A stretch of DNA of 47,262 nt from an uncultured Dorea sp. (GCA_910584265.1 CAJTZE010000027.1:1-47262); one strand, 5' to 3'; shown: positions 33,865-42,712, counted from the first letter of the stretch. Numbers and translations are program-made. Notes: generated by a model from the letters alone, not told the origin.

Positions 33865-35454
33865 ATGCAATTATGGCAGGCAATTATATTGGGTGGACTT
33901 TATTGGTGCAGTTATATGAGTATATTTCCGCATTCCCTGAATCTGCTGTTTTATCAGCCGCTTACCGTATCGCTTCTGACAGGATTGGTAATGGGGGATG
34001 TTCCAACGGCAATGATCGTAGGAGCGACCATTCAGCCGCTGTTTCTGGGACAGACGCAGGCAGGCTGGGTAGTAACGAATGATGCGGCGGCTTCAGGAAT
34101 ATTTACGGCCGCAGTGTGCATTTCGACCGGAATGGATACCAAATCAGCAATGGCATTGTCGATGGCAGTCGGCTTGACCATGTCGCAGCTTACCACTGTG
34201 CGGATGACGGTTGGTTCCTTCTGGAATACTCTGACGGACAGGTTTATCAGCAGACGGGAGTATAAAAAGATCTGGCTGTCGGGTCTGGTATATCCAGCAT
34301 TGTTTAAAATGCTTTTGTATTGGTTCCCAATGACTGTGGCATTATATTTCGGAGCGGAAAATATTGGTTTCTTTGTTGACGGCCTTCCAGAGCGGCTTCA
34401 AAATGGACTTGGAGCGCTGGGATCATTGATGCCGATCGTAGGTATGTGCGTAGTGGCATCGAATATTGGAAAAAAGGGTTATATTCCGTTTTTCTATGCA
34501 GGATTTCTATTTTCGGCATATTCAGGGCTTGGCGGCATCGGAATTGCGATCACAGGAATTATTGTAGCCTGGTTTGACTTCCGGTGTCAGAACAAGGGCG
34601 AGAATCTGAATCTGAACTTTAATATGAGCCGCGCTCAGGACGCGCTGCTAAGTAAAAAGGATCTGAACTGGGCAACTGTACGGCTTTTGGCTCTTTATTC
34701 CCACGCAAACAGCTATGAGCGGTATCAGGCGAATGGTGTTACGACCTGTATGATGCCCTGTCTTCAGAAGCTGTACAAGGAAGATGCAGATGGACTTCAG
34801 GAGGCGATGGTGCGTACGACAGAGCTGTTTAATGCTGAGGATATGACATCGGCGCTCCCTATAGGCATTGCACTTTCTATGGAGGAGCAGAAAGCGAAGG
34901 GGCTTCCGATTGAAGGCTCTCTGATTACAGAGACAAAGGCCGCATTATTCCCGCCGATGGCGGCAGTCGGAGATACACTGAATTGGGCAACGATTATTCC
35001 AACTACGCTGGCATTGATGTGTCCGTATGCATTACAGGGGTATTGGTGGCCTGCAGTTGTCACTGTTCTGATTGGTGCGCTGCTCTGTAATACGCAGGCA
35101 TTTGCGCTGATGCGGCTGGGTTACAATCTTGGAAACAAGGCAGTGAAGGAGCTGGTACAGAGCGGCCTGATCAATAAAGTCATAAATTTCTTTACTACGC
35201 TGGGATTGTTTGTAATCGGCGGAATGATTAGTTCACTGGTACATGTGACAACACCAATCGAGATCACGGCTTCGGGAGTAACATTCTCCCTGCAGACGGG
35301 ATTGTTTGACGAACTGATGCCGAATATGCTGACATTGTTTGCGATGATGATCATTTACAGATTCATGAAGAAGGAAAATGTAAGTGTACTGAAGGTTATT
35401 TACGGAACTATGATAATTGGAATTATTCTGGGAATGCTAGGTGTAATAATTTAA
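33865..35454 (+). CDS. PTS mannose-family EIIC-EIID fusion permease
   Basis: A 529-residue membrane protein combining two subunits that are usually separate. Residues 1-240 match EIIC (LYWCSYMSIFPHSL, TGLVMGDVPTAMIVGATIQPLFLGQTQAG). From about residue 265, LLSKKDLNWATVRLLALYSHANSYERYQANGVTTCMMPCL begins an EIID domain, ending in its C-terminal membrane helices. The joining region (240-265) is polar and carries no stop or frameshift, so the fusion looks genuine. Together with the flanking EIIA and EIIB it forms a complete permease; the sugar is unknown. Confidence 0.87.
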   Translation: MQLWQAIILGGLYWCSYMSIFPHSLNLLFYQPLTVSLLTGLVMGDVPTAMIVGATIQPLFLGQTQAGWVVTNDAAASGIFTAAVCISTGMDTKSAMALSMAVGLTMSQLTTVRMTVGSFWNTLTDRFISRREYKKIWLSGLVYPALFKMLLYWFPMTVALYFGAENIGFFVDGLPERLQNGLGALGSLMPIVGMCVVASNIGKKGYIPFFYAGFLFSAYSGLGGIGIAITGIIVAWFDFRCQNKGENLNLNFNMSRAQDALLSKKDLNWATVRLLALYSHANSYERYQANGVTTCMMPCLQKLYKEDADGLQEAMVRTTELFNAEDMTSALPIGIALSMEEQKAKGLPIEGSLITETKAALFPPMAAVGDTLNWATIIPTTLALMCPYALQGYWWPAVVTVLIGALLCNTQAFALMRLGYNLGNKAVKELVQSGLINKVINFFTTLGLFVIGGMISSLVHVTTPIEITASGVTFSLQTGLFDELMPNMLTLFAMMIIYRFMKKENVSVLKVIYGTMIIGIILGMLGVII

Positions 35455-35483
35455 TTCATAAGGAAAGAAAAGGAGAGCAGAGA

Positions 35484-35972
35484 ATGGCAAAATGGGCATT
35501 GGTAAGAGTAGACAATCGAATGATCCATGGTCAGGTGGCGGCCGGATGGATCGGGAAGAGTAATGCAGAAAATATTGTCGTGATCGATACGGAGACGGCG
35601 CACAATGAATTGATGATGGATATTTTATCCCTGGCAGTTCCGTTTGGCATAGATTTTTCGATACTGACAGAAGAGGAAGGGATTGCAAAGTATCAGGAGG
35701 AAGGATTCGGTCTGCGGGGTACCATGCTTGTGTTCAAGGATATCCTGACTGCCTATAACTGTATTAAGGCGGGATTTGATATTGAGTCTCTGCAGATCGG
35801 CGGTACGGGAGCAAGACCGGGAGCTGTTTCGATTGAAGGAACGATTACCGTGACCGAAGAGGAAGTCCATCTGCTGGATGAGCTCTGCACAGACGGCGTA
35901 CATGTATATCTGCAGCAGACGACCCAGAGCAGGCAGACGAACTGGACGGATGCAAAGAAAAAGTTGAAATAA
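35484..35972 (+). CDS. PTS mannose/fructose/sorbose family EIIB
   Basis: A 162-residue EIIB of the mannose class. Phosphate is received on His15 in VRVDNRMIHGQVAAGWI, then passed to the incoming sugar. The middle part (MLVFKDILTAYNCIKAGFDIESLQIGG) matches family members. It is the last gene of the operon, with AAGGAGAG upstream of the ATG. A second DeoR regulator is convergent with it 52 bases on. Confidence 0.9.
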   Translation: MAKWALVRVDNRMIHGQVAAGWIGKSNAENIVVIDTETAHNELMMDILSLAVPFGIDFSILTEEEGIAKYQEEGFGLRGTMLVFKDILTAYNCIKAGFDIESLQIGGTGARPGAVSIEGTITVTEEEVHLLDELCTDGVHVYLQQTTQSRQTNWTDAKKKLK

Positions 35973-36024
35973 AATATAGGTTCTGTTCTTGGCGGGGTGT
36001 CGGGCCGTTTGAAAACGGGACGGG

Positions 36025-36810
36025 TCAGTCTGTAATATGGAGCGCCGGCCGGCAGTGGGAAAAAGCATCTGCATCTGCTTTGGAGATATTATGGTCGGTA
36101 ATGACTGCAGACACCTCATCAAGGCTTGCAAAATTCACATAGGAAGGACGATTAATCTTAGAGGAATCAAGGAGAACGTAAGGCTCGTTGGTTTGTAAAA
36201 GTGCGGCTCTTGTTATCTGGGAGATGGCAATATTATCACAGGAAAAACCATGCTCGATGCTCATCCCGTCTGCACCAAAAAATCCCTTTGAAAAATAGAA
36301 ATTCGACAGGAAATCGGTGCCCAGGGCGCCTGTAAAGCTCTTTCTTTTTTCGTTGAGGATACCGCCGGTTAAAATAACACTGCAATAGGGATGGAGAATC
36401 TCTAAATTGATTAGAGAGTTTGTGATTACATTCAGCTTTTCGGATAATTTACCGCTTTGAATTAATTTTACAACCGCATGGGCAAGGTATGCAGTGGTTG
36501 ACCCGCAGTCAATGTAAATAAAATCTGAGGGCTGGATAAGATTGGCAGCATATCTGCCGATACTGTCTTTTTCTTCCTTCTGCTTCTGGCTTGTGAGATT
36601 GTAGTTATAATAACTATCCGGTGAAGCGGATATGATACCGCCGATCGTGCGGACAGCCCTCTTCTCTTCCTCTAGCTTGATGAAGATGCGGCGAAGTGTA
36701 GATTCTGAAAGCTGAAACATCTTTACCGCATCCTTCATAAGTATTTTCTGGTTCGTTGAAAGGTATTCCATAATGGACTGTTCAACCTCAAGGTTTTTTC
36801 GCTTTCCCAT
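36025..36810 (-). CDS. DeoR family transcriptional regulator (second of two)
   Basis: A 261-residue DeoR-type regulator with an N-terminal helix-turn-helix (ILMKDAVKMFQLSESTLRRIFIKLEEE) and the effector domain (FIYIDCGSTTAYL, NVITNSLINLEIL, GFFGADGMSIEHGFS). It shares these blocks with the regulator at 32600-33400. It is divergent from the SCP2-like and aminotransferase genes and convergent with the PTS operon, so it could control either. A minus-strand promoter lies just upstream. Confidence 0.88.
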   Translation of the reverse strand: MGKRKNLEVEQSIMEYLSTNQKILMKDAVKMFQLSESTLRRIFIKLEEEKRAVRTIGGIISASPDSYYNYNLTSQKQKEEKDSIGRYAANLIQPSDFIYIDCGSTTAYLAHAVVKLIQSGKLSEKLNVITNSLINLEILHPYCSVILTGGILNEKRKSFTGALGTDFLSNFYFSKGFFGADGMSIEHGFSCDNIAISQITRAALLQTNEPYVLLDSSKINRPSYVNFASLDEVSAVITDHNISKADADAFSHCRPALHITD

Positions 36811-36832
36811 GTGTACGCTCCTTCATGTGTTC

Positions 36833-36861
36833 AGTATAACATATGTAGAAAAATAAGGCAA
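36833..36861 (-). promoter_or_regulatory. Promoter of second DeoR gene
   Basis: On the minus strand, TTGCCT (36861-36856), 17 bases, TATACT (36838-36833) forms a good promoter about 25 bases before the start codon. Confidence 0.55.
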
Positions 36862-36924
36862 CGTAAATTAACGGCTGGATGATAGTGAAACTGTATGGCT
36901 GTATATTTAGAAAGTGGTGAAAGA

Positions 36925-37299
36925 ATGGATAGAGAAATGATGGTAAAAGAACGGCTCCTGAAAGCGGTGGAGCTGGCAAATGAAGATTCTGAAGGAAAGA
37001 AGCTTGCGAAGAAACTGGGCAGCGGCAAGCTGGTCGTGAAAGTAACCGGAGGATTATCGGTCAGTATTCTGGCAGAGAACGGGCATCTTGAGATTGTGGA
37101 GAGCCAGGAACATCCAAAGGCAATCTATGAGTTCAGCGATATAGAGTCCGCCTGGGCGCTGATGAATAAGAGCTTGAGCCCATATGCGGCAACGGTACAT
37201 AAAAAGCTGAATCAGCAGGGGCTGTCACCGATGAATGATACATTCGAGGATATATTACTGCTGGCTTATGACAGAGAAAGTGCATCAGGCCGGGAATAA
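36925..37299 (+). CDS. SCP2-like small protein
   Basis: A 124-residue protein that I match only loosely to the SCP2 sterol-carrier-like fold: GKLVVKVTGGLSVSILAENGHLEIVE followed by YEFSDIESAWALMNKSLSPYAATVHKKL is the usual strand-helix pattern of that fold. Such domains bind hydrophobic ligands. The protein has no signal or membrane segment. It lies 15 bases before the aminotransferase gene and is very likely cotranscribed. I chose the ATG at 36925; an in-frame ATG at 36895 exists. Confidence 0.55.
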   Translation: MDREMMVKERLLKAVELANEDSEGKKLAKKLGSGKLVVKVTGGLSVSILAENGHLEIVESQEHPKAIYEFSDIESAWALMNKSLSPYAATVHKKLNQQGLSPMNDTFEDILLLAYDRESASGRE

Positions 37300-37314
37300 G
37301 GAGGAGCGATCATC

Positions 37315-38580
37315 ATGAAAGTATATAATTATGATAAAAGTTTTGAGCTGTATGACAGAGCGGAAAAAGTAGTGCCGTGCGGATTGTACGGGCATCTTGG
37401 AGTCGGACGTGCAAGACTGAATCCGATGGGGTGCTATCCTCTGTTTGCTGACCGGGCAGAGGGGGCGTATATCTGGGACGTAGACGGGAACCGGTTTATT
37501 GATTATGCGTGTGCATATGGGCCGAATGTACTTGGATATCAGGATCCGGATGTGGAAGCCGCCGCATTGGCGCAGGCACAAAAAGGTAACTGTACAACTG
37601 TTGTCTCTCCGGTAATGATCGAGTGCGCGGAGGAGCTGGTAAATACCGTGAACTGTGCAGACTGGGCATTCTTTGCAAAAAATGGAGGCGATGTGACAAC
37701 GCTCGCAGTCATGACGGCCCGCCATGCGACCGGAAGAGACCGTATTATCATGATGAAGCACGGCTACCATGGTGTTACGCAGTGGTGCCAGACGCCGGGA
37801 ACGCCGGGAGTTCTGGATGAAGATATCTGCCATAACCTTTATGCAGAATTTAATGATTATGAGGGATTAAAGGCGCTGGTTGAAAAATATAGAGGAGAGA
37901 TTGCGTGTATTATTTCTATGCCGTATAATCATATTTCACATTATGATAATGTGCTTCCAGATGAGGATTACTGGCCTAAGGTCCGCAGATTGTGCGATGA
38001 GCATGGTATCCTTTTGATCATAGATGACGTCAGGGCAGGCTTCCGCATGGATATTGCAGGCTCGGATCATTATTTTGGGATTAAGGCAGATATGCTGGCG
38101 CTTGGAAAGGCAATAGCCAACGGATGGAATCTGTCGGCTCTCGTCGGCGTGAAAAAGCTGAAGCCGGCAGTTGAGGACATGAATTATACAGGAAGCTACT
38201 GGCTGTCAGCAGTTCCCCTTGCCGCATCCACGGCGGCATTGAGAAAAATGAAGGAAATCCATGCTGTTGAAAAAATGCAGGAAATCGGTGCGGAGCTTAC
38301 AAAGGGACTTGTGGAAGTGGCAGACGCAAATAATACACTGTTAAAAGCTACGGGGCTGCCGTCTTTGTTTAAGCTGATCCTGAAGGATCCGGATGAGTCG
38401 CTGATCGCGCATCAGAAATGGGTCGGGGAGATGGTACGCAGAGGCGTGTATATTTCTCATTTTCATAATATGTTTACGAATACCATGATTACAAAAGAAG
38501 ACCTGCAGTATACATTTGACGCGGCAGATGAGGCACTGAAAATAACGATAAAGGAACATCCGGAGATCTTGATCCGGTAG
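37315..38580 (+). CDS. Class III aminotransferase
   Basis: A 421-residue PLP-dependent enzyme of the class III (HemL/ornithine aminotransferase) fold. The cofactor Asp lies in LLIIDDVRAGFR and the PLP Lys in LALGKAIANGWNLSALVG. It is related to, but distinct from, the HemL in this window: the opening is VVPCGLYGHLGVGRARLNPMG. The substrate is unknown; the setting between a PTS and a dehydratase locus suggests an amino sugar or amino acid derivative. A strong GGAGGAG site precedes the start. Confidence 0.85.
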   Translation: MKVYNYDKSFELYDRAEKVVPCGLYGHLGVGRARLNPMGCYPLFADRAEGAYIWDVDGNRFIDYACAYGPNVLGYQDPDVEAAALAQAQKGNCTTVVSPVMIECAEELVNTVNCADWAFFAKNGGDVTTLAVMTARHATGRDRIIMMKHGYHGVTQWCQTPGTPGVLDEDICHNLYAEFNDYEGLKALVEKYRGEIACIISMPYNHISHYDNVLPDEDYWPKVRRLCDEHGILLIIDDVRAGFRMDIAGSDHYFGIKADMLALGKAIANGWNLSALVGVKKLKPAVEDMNYTGSYWLSAVPLAASTAALRKMKEIHAVEKMQEIGAELTKGLVEVADANNTLLKATGLPSLFKLILKDPDESLIAHQKWVGEMVRRGVYISHFHNMFTNTMITKEDLQYTFDAADEALKITIKEHPEILIR

Positions 38581-38613
38581 GAATACGGCTGTAAAATAGC
38601 TTATTTAGGAATT

Positions 38614-38683
38614 ATATGCTTCTTACTATGACAGAGAATAAAGATATTTGAACTTTTGTCATAGTTAAGAAGCATATTTTATT
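38614..38683 (+). terminator. Long hairpin after aminotransferase gene
   Basis: A 20-base arm (38614-38633) pairs with 38657-38677 with a single bulged T, giving an unusually long stem with a 23-base loop, followed by TTTATTT. It works as a terminator by position. The remaining sequence up to 38869 has no gene. Confidence 0.65.
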
Positions 38684-38788
38684 TCCGCGAAGCAACGAGC
38701 CAAGCAGCCACACTGTACATGGCGGCGCGGCCAAAGAAATGCCTGGTTCTGCATGAAAAATGGTACGATTCCGGGAATCTGTTTCTTT

Positions 38789-38818
38789 TTGAATATTCGC
38801 TGTTCATGGTATGATAAA
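38789..38818 (+). promoter_or_regulatory. Putative promoter of dehydratase operon
   Basis: TTGAAT (38789-38794) is followed by TATGAT (38810-38815, 15-base gap) or GATAAA (38813-38818, 18-base gap), about 55 bases before the dehydratase gene. Confidence 0.35.
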
Positions 38819-38869
38819 TGTAAGAAAATAATGGTCTGTAAAAGAGAATGTAAGGAGGGATGAAATTCT

Positions 38870-40054
38870 ATGAAGGATTTGAAGCATTTGTATTATCTGG
38901 AGAATCTTCTCGCGGAAGCAAACAACGATCTGGTCAGGCAGGCACAGGAGGAGGGCCGGCTGGCAGTCGGAAATGTCTGCAGCCTGATCCCGGAGGTTCT
39001 TCTGGATCTGCCGGGGTGCTTTTCGGTTAGGCTCAGGGCGCCCAGGACCGGCTCTATGGAGGTCGGCACCTATTATATGACAAGCCTGCTCTGTGAGTTC
39101 TGCCGTGCGCTGGTGGAACGCGCCATGGAGGGCGGCTGTGAGTTTTTGGATTGTATCATTGCCCCGGATGCCTGCGCGGCCATGAACCGGGCAGTGGAGA
39201 ATATGGAGCTTCTCAAAACCTGCAATAAAGAAAAATTCTTTATTACCTATTCGGATGTGCCTATGAAATCAGATGAGACGGCGCTAAAGCACTATGTGAA
39301 GCAGATGCGGCTCCGTGTGCTGGAGCCTTTGAATAAGGTGTACGGCATTGATGTGTCGGATGAGGCGCTCCAAAAGGCAGTGGAGCAATACAACCGGATA
39401 TCGAAGCTGATCCGGGAATTGGGAGAATACCGGAAGGAAGAGAAGCCCCGGATCACAGGTTATGAATTCCATGTGTTTTGTCTGGCAACCTATGTCTGTC
39501 CGAAGGATCTTCTGATTCCGATTCTGGAGGATACGTTAAAGCAGGTGAAACGGCGCAGGCCGGATGAAAAGAGTCCCTTCCGCGCCCGCGTGGTGCTTGC
39601 AGGCTCGGAGATTGACGATCTGGATTTTATTAAGCTGATTGAGGAAAACGGTGCGATGGTCGTGGCTGATAGGCACTGTTTCGGCTCCTTCCCGGGAAGG
39701 GAAGAGATTCAGCTAAATGACCAGGAGGATATGCTGACGCAGATCTGCAGGCATTACATGACAACCGGACAGTGCCCCCGCTATATGAATACGGATAAGA
39801 TCAACGAGCGCAAGGACTATGTGGATAAGCTTGCGAAGGAGTACAAGGCAGACGGGATCATTTATGAGCAGATGAAATTCTGCGATTACTGGGGTTATGA
39901 GAGGATGGCCGCAAGCTATATTATGGAGCATGAGTACGGTTATCCGGTGCTGTCGGTGGACCGCCCTTATGTGGTGGGTACATCCGGACAGCTCCGCACC
40001 CGTGTGCAGGCATTTGTAGAAGGCCTTGAGATTAAGGAGATACATAGGAGGTAA
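38870..40054 (+). CDS. 2-hydroxyacyl-CoA dehydratase family subunit (smaller)
   Basis: A 394-residue protein of the HgdB/HadB/FldB family, whose members hold a 4Fe-4S cluster and dehydrate (R)-2-hydroxyacyl-CoA by a ketyl radical route after ATP-driven activation. The GNVCSLIPEVLLDLPGCFSVRLRAP block contains the first cluster Cys region, and DGIIYEQMKFCDYWGYERM and GYPVLSVDRPY follow. It starts after AAGGAGGG and lies three bases before the second subunit. Because no CoA-transferase or activator gene is adjacent, the true substrate is open. Confidence 0.85.
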   Translation: MKDLKHLYYLENLLAEANNDLVRQAQEEGRLAVGNVCSLIPEVLLDLPGCFSVRLRAPRTGSMEVGTYYMTSLLCEFCRALVERAMEGGCEFLDCIIAPDACAAMNRAVENMELLKTCNKEKFFITYSDVPMKSDETALKHYVKQMRLRVLEPLNKVYGIDVSDEALQKAVEQYNRISKLIRELGEYRKEEKPRITGYEFHVFCLATYVCPKDLLIPILEDTLKQVKRRRPDEKSPFRARVVLAGSEIDDLDFIKLIEENGAMVVADRHCFGSFPGREEIQLNDQEDMLTQICRHYMTTGQCPRYMNTDKINERKDYVDKLAKEYKADGIIYEQMKFCDYWGYERMAASYIMEHEYGYPVLSVDRPYVVGTSGQLRTRVQAFVEGLEIKEIHRR

Positions 40055-40057
40055 GCA

Positions 40058-41596
40058 ATGGGAAAGAAGATGAACAGCGAGAAGCTTGGGAATTTCTATT
40101 ACGGAAATAAGACCAAGAGGCGCAGGGAATGGCGCGGCGCAGCCGACACATGGTACGATTATACCCGATGGCTTGCCAACTGGAAGGTGATGGCAAAATT
40201 CATGATGAAGCCTGCGAACCTAAAAGGCTTCTTCCGGTACCGGTGGATGGGAAGTTATCTGGCAGTGCCTGATTTTGTAGACCGGCATACGGAAGGCTTG
40301 AGAGGACCGCAGCTTCGGATTGCGCACAAGGAATTTGACTTTATTGTAGAGCACGTGTGCGAGACCATCGGGAATCTGTTCCGGGCAGACCCGGCATGCG
40401 GTAATGACGAGGAATTCAGCAAAAGGGTTGTTGTATTTGATGAAAATATGATGTCCCAGATTATGAACGGTTTTCCGAATCTTCAGATGGTCTGCCGGGA
40501 AATTCCGGTGGTGTATACGCCGTCTACGGTTCTTCAGGAGGGAGTGCTCCATTATATCGATGTGGCGGAGGAGTTCGGACTGCCATCCGATGTATGTCCG
40601 ATGCCGGCGGCGGAGCTTGGCTGTGCCATTGACGATGATTTTCCGCAGATCGGTATCTGTGCGGTAAACTGTAATACAACCTGTGACGGAAGCTTGATGG
40701 GAAACGGCGTGGAAGCAAGAAGATTTAACATTCCTACGTTCCAGCTTGCAGTGCCCATCCGGCATATGCAGGAAAGCGTGCAGGAGTATGGAGCAGAGGA
40801 GATTAAGAACTGTATCAAATTCATCGAGGAACAGACCGGAGAGACATTTGACTGGGAACACTATTTCAAGTGTATGAAGACCTTCAATGCAGAGACGAAA
40901 CTGTTCCGGGAGTGGCTGGAATTATCCAAGACGGATTACCCGCAGATCATCGGAAATAATGTGGCCCTCTACCGGGATGCTTACTATCAGGTGGGTGGAG
41001 GACGTGATGCCAGATTCCTTCAGAATGACAGGGAGATTACGGAGCTTGGCTATCAGGGATACGAAAAGAAAGTATTATGCGCATCCCAGGTCCGGCACAG
41101 GGCTGTCCTCTGGGGTGTACAGGCTCAGTATTATACGGCGTTCCCGATCTGGCTCCAGAACTGCTGGGGGATCCTGCCCCTAATCGATATGCTGAGTCTG
41201 ACCTCTACCAGCTATTACAGCGAGGATGATAAGGAGCAGGCATATCTGGATATGGCGGACTTGTATATGAAGATGAATATGCGCAACCGCTCTAACGGCG
41301 GGTATGAGGTAGGGGTAGACGATCTCTGGAGATTCTGCGAGGAATTCCGTGCAGATATGGTCATTATGTATGAGCATATCGGATGTAAGGCAATGGCCGG
41401 TTATCACGGGATTTTCGAGGAACAGGCAAGAGAGCGCGGTATTCATCTGGTCTGGGTAACTCATGGACTGATGGATCCAAGAAAAGCGTCCAGAAAGGAC
41501 ATGAGAGGCGAGGTAAACCGTTATATGCGCGCTGTGCTTCAGGAGGAGCCGCTGGATCCGACACTGGAGGATTTTGCAGATGATAATAACTGGTAA
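40058..41596 (+). CDS. 2-hydroxyacyl-CoA dehydratase family subunit (larger)
   Basis: A 512-residue partner of the preceding gene, in the same dehydratase family but longer than typical HgdA-type subunits (about 400-480). The cysteine-rich ICAVNCNTTCDG and DVCPMPAAELGCA segments lie in the N-terminal half. MVIMYEHIGCKAMAGYHGIFEE near the end corresponds to the conserved C-terminal Cys/His region. The three-base gap and AGGAGG site show tight coupling. Enzyme activity as a dehydratase is inferred from family only. Confidence 0.8.
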   Translation: MGKKMNSEKLGNFYYGNKTKRRREWRGAADTWYDYTRWLANWKVMAKFMMKPANLKGFFRYRWMGSYLAVPDFVDRHTEGLRGPQLRIAHKEFDFIVEHVCETIGNLFRADPACGNDEEFSKRVVVFDENMMSQIMNGFPNLQMVCREIPVVYTPSTVLQEGVLHYIDVAEEFGLPSDVCPMPAAELGCAIDDDFPQIGICAVNCNTTCDGSLMGNGVEARRFNIPTFQLAVPIRHMQESVQEYGAEEIKNCIKFIEEQTGETFDWEHYFKCMKTFNAETKLFREWLELSKTDYPQIIGNNVALYRDAYYQVGGGRDARFLQNDREITELGYQGYEKKVLCASQVRHRAVLWGVQAQYYTAFPIWLQNCWGILPLIDMLSLTSTSYYSEDDKEQAYLDMADLYMKMNMRNRSNGGYEVGVDDLWRFCEEFRADMVIMYEHIGCKAMAGYHGIFEEQARERGIHLVWVTHGLMDPRKASRKDMRGEVNRYMRAVLQEEPLDPTLEDFADDNNW

Positions 41597-41637
41597 TTTA
41601 AGAAATGTATAGAGAATGAATCGCTTGGAGGTAGTTC

Positions 41638-41805
41638 ATGGATAAGATAAAAAAGATGGGAAAGATTATGCTGATTGGCTTTGCGGCGCTGTTTCTATTG
41701 AGCTGGATTATCTATTTCTTTAATCTGGATATGAAGGCATCCGTATATCTGAAAAAGCTGATGGATAAGGTCTATGATATGAGAAAACGGGACCGCAGGC
41801 TGTAA
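41638..41805 (+). CDS. Small membrane protein, 55 residues
   Basis: This short gene encodes a 55-residue protein with a basic N-terminus (MDKIKKMGK), one clear membrane helix (about residues 10-29, IMLIGFAALFLLSWIIYFFN) and a basic C-terminus ending KRDRRL. A GGAGG site lies six bases before the ATG, which makes it convincing despite its length. It follows the dehydratase subunits by 41 bases and is probably cotranscribed. I do not recognise a family. Confidence 0.7.
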   Translation: MDKIKKMGKIMLIGFAALFLLSWIIYFFNLDMKASVYLKKLMDKVYDMRKRDRRL

Positions 41806-41821
41806 ACCTAATATGTAGGAA

Positions 41822-42028
41822 TTGTGTGACAGGAAGGTTCGGACCGGAGGCGTCTTCGCCGAAACCATATTTCAAGCAAGCATCTGGAGCGGCCGGGTGC
41901 TGTTGGAAGATGGGACGCAGATGGATATGGAGATGCGGCTTGCTGAGCAGAACCGGGCAGAGGATATGGTGAGAGCCGGTCAGGATAGAGAATATCAGGA
42001 TAAGTTATTAAGGGAGTTCGGCATATAA
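41822..42028 (+). CDS. Short hypothetical reading frame, 68 residues
   Basis: A possible 68-residue protein, acidic and helical near its end (MEMRLAEQNRAEDMVRAGQDREYQDKLLREFGI region) and without a recognisable domain. It would start at TTG with a modest AGGAA upstream. Its stop lies at the edge of a duplicated segment. It may be a remnant rather than a working gene. Confidence 0.3.
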   Translation: MCDRKVRTGGVFAETIFQASIWSGRVLLEDGTQMDMEMRLAEQNRAEDMVRAGQDREYQDKLLREFGI

Positions 42029-42100
42029 ATGTTCCCCCAGCTGTTTCTCAGGTAATCCGGCATATAAATGTCATCCCCAGCTGTCCCTCAGGTAATCCGG
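42022..42100. repeat. Tandem imperfect duplication at the end of the TetR gene
   Basis: Two copies of about 40 bases (42022-42060 and 42061-42100) share CATATAAATG at the start and CTCAGGTAATCCGG at the end, with a few differences between. On the minus strand the copy at 42061-42100 encodes the regulator's last residues, PDYLRDSWG and stop. The other copy would encode PDYLRNSWGN without the stop. Confidence 0.8.
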
Positions 42101-42613
42101 CATAGCTTCGTAGAAGATATCAGCCATCTGTTTTGGTGTCAGGCTCTCCGGCTCATTCAGCCAATCCTGAAGGATGCCGACGCACCCATGGCAGTAATGG
42201 CCGATAACATAGCGGTCATGAATGGAAAGGGACGCTGTGCCGGTATACCGCAGATAACACCCCTCTACGATACTGAATGAATAAGAGAACAGAAATCCAG
42301 AATGAGAGTTCTGGCCGGAAGAACGGAAAGCCCTTTGAAAATAGGACAGGTTCTGCTGGATTGCCAGAAACATATTGTCTAAGAATTCTTTCCAATCGTG
42401 ACAGACCTTTCTGTTGATCAGCTGCTCGGCAATTTCCATAGAGTTGTAGTTTAAAACATCATATTTGTCCCGAAAATGGCGGTAGAAGGTTGATTTGGAC
42501 ACTTTGCTTTCCCGAATGATCATTTCTACAGTAATTTTATCAAAAGGAGTAGTGCGTATCAATGTGCTAAATGACTGCCATATATGCTGTTTGGTAGCTG
42601 CTTGAGAACCCAT
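42071..42613 (-). CDS. TetR family transcriptional regulator
   Basis: A 180-residue TetR-type repressor. The helix-turn-helix lies in residues 1-50 (WQSFSTLIRTTPFDKITVEMIIRESKVSKSTFYRHFRDKYD pattern), and the C-terminal part resembles the group with YFQRAFRSSGQNS. The ATG at 42613 has AGGAGA six bases upstream; the longer frame to 42724 runs through the promoter region and is rejected. It is divergent from a MATE exporter, its probable target. Its 3' end lies in a tandem duplication. Confidence 0.87.
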   Translation of the reverse strand: MGSQAATKQHIWQSFSTLIRTTPFDKITVEMIIRESKVSKSTFYRHFRDKYDVLNYNSMEIAEQLINRKVCHDWKEFLDNMFLAIQQNLSYFQRAFRSSGQNSHSGFLFSYSFSIVEGCYLRYTGTASLSIHDRYVIGHYCHGCVGILQDWLNEPESLTPKQMADIFYEAMPDYLRDSWG

Positions 42614-42658
42614 AAGAATCTCCTGTATTTCTAAAGTATAATCTCTTTCATTATATCT

Positions 42659-42712
42659 AATTGTAAGTTTTTTTACAATTGTGTTGCAAACTTTTTTAAT
42701 ATGACGTAGTAT
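42659..42712 (+). promoter_or_regulatory. TetR operator and MATE gene promoter
   Basis: A dyad AATTGTAA (42659-42666) and TTACAATT (42673-42680) with a 6-base spacer lies directly before the promoter TTGCAA (42684-42689), 17 bases, TAGTAT (42707-42712). A TetR repressor bound here could control both divergent genes. Confidence 0.6.
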
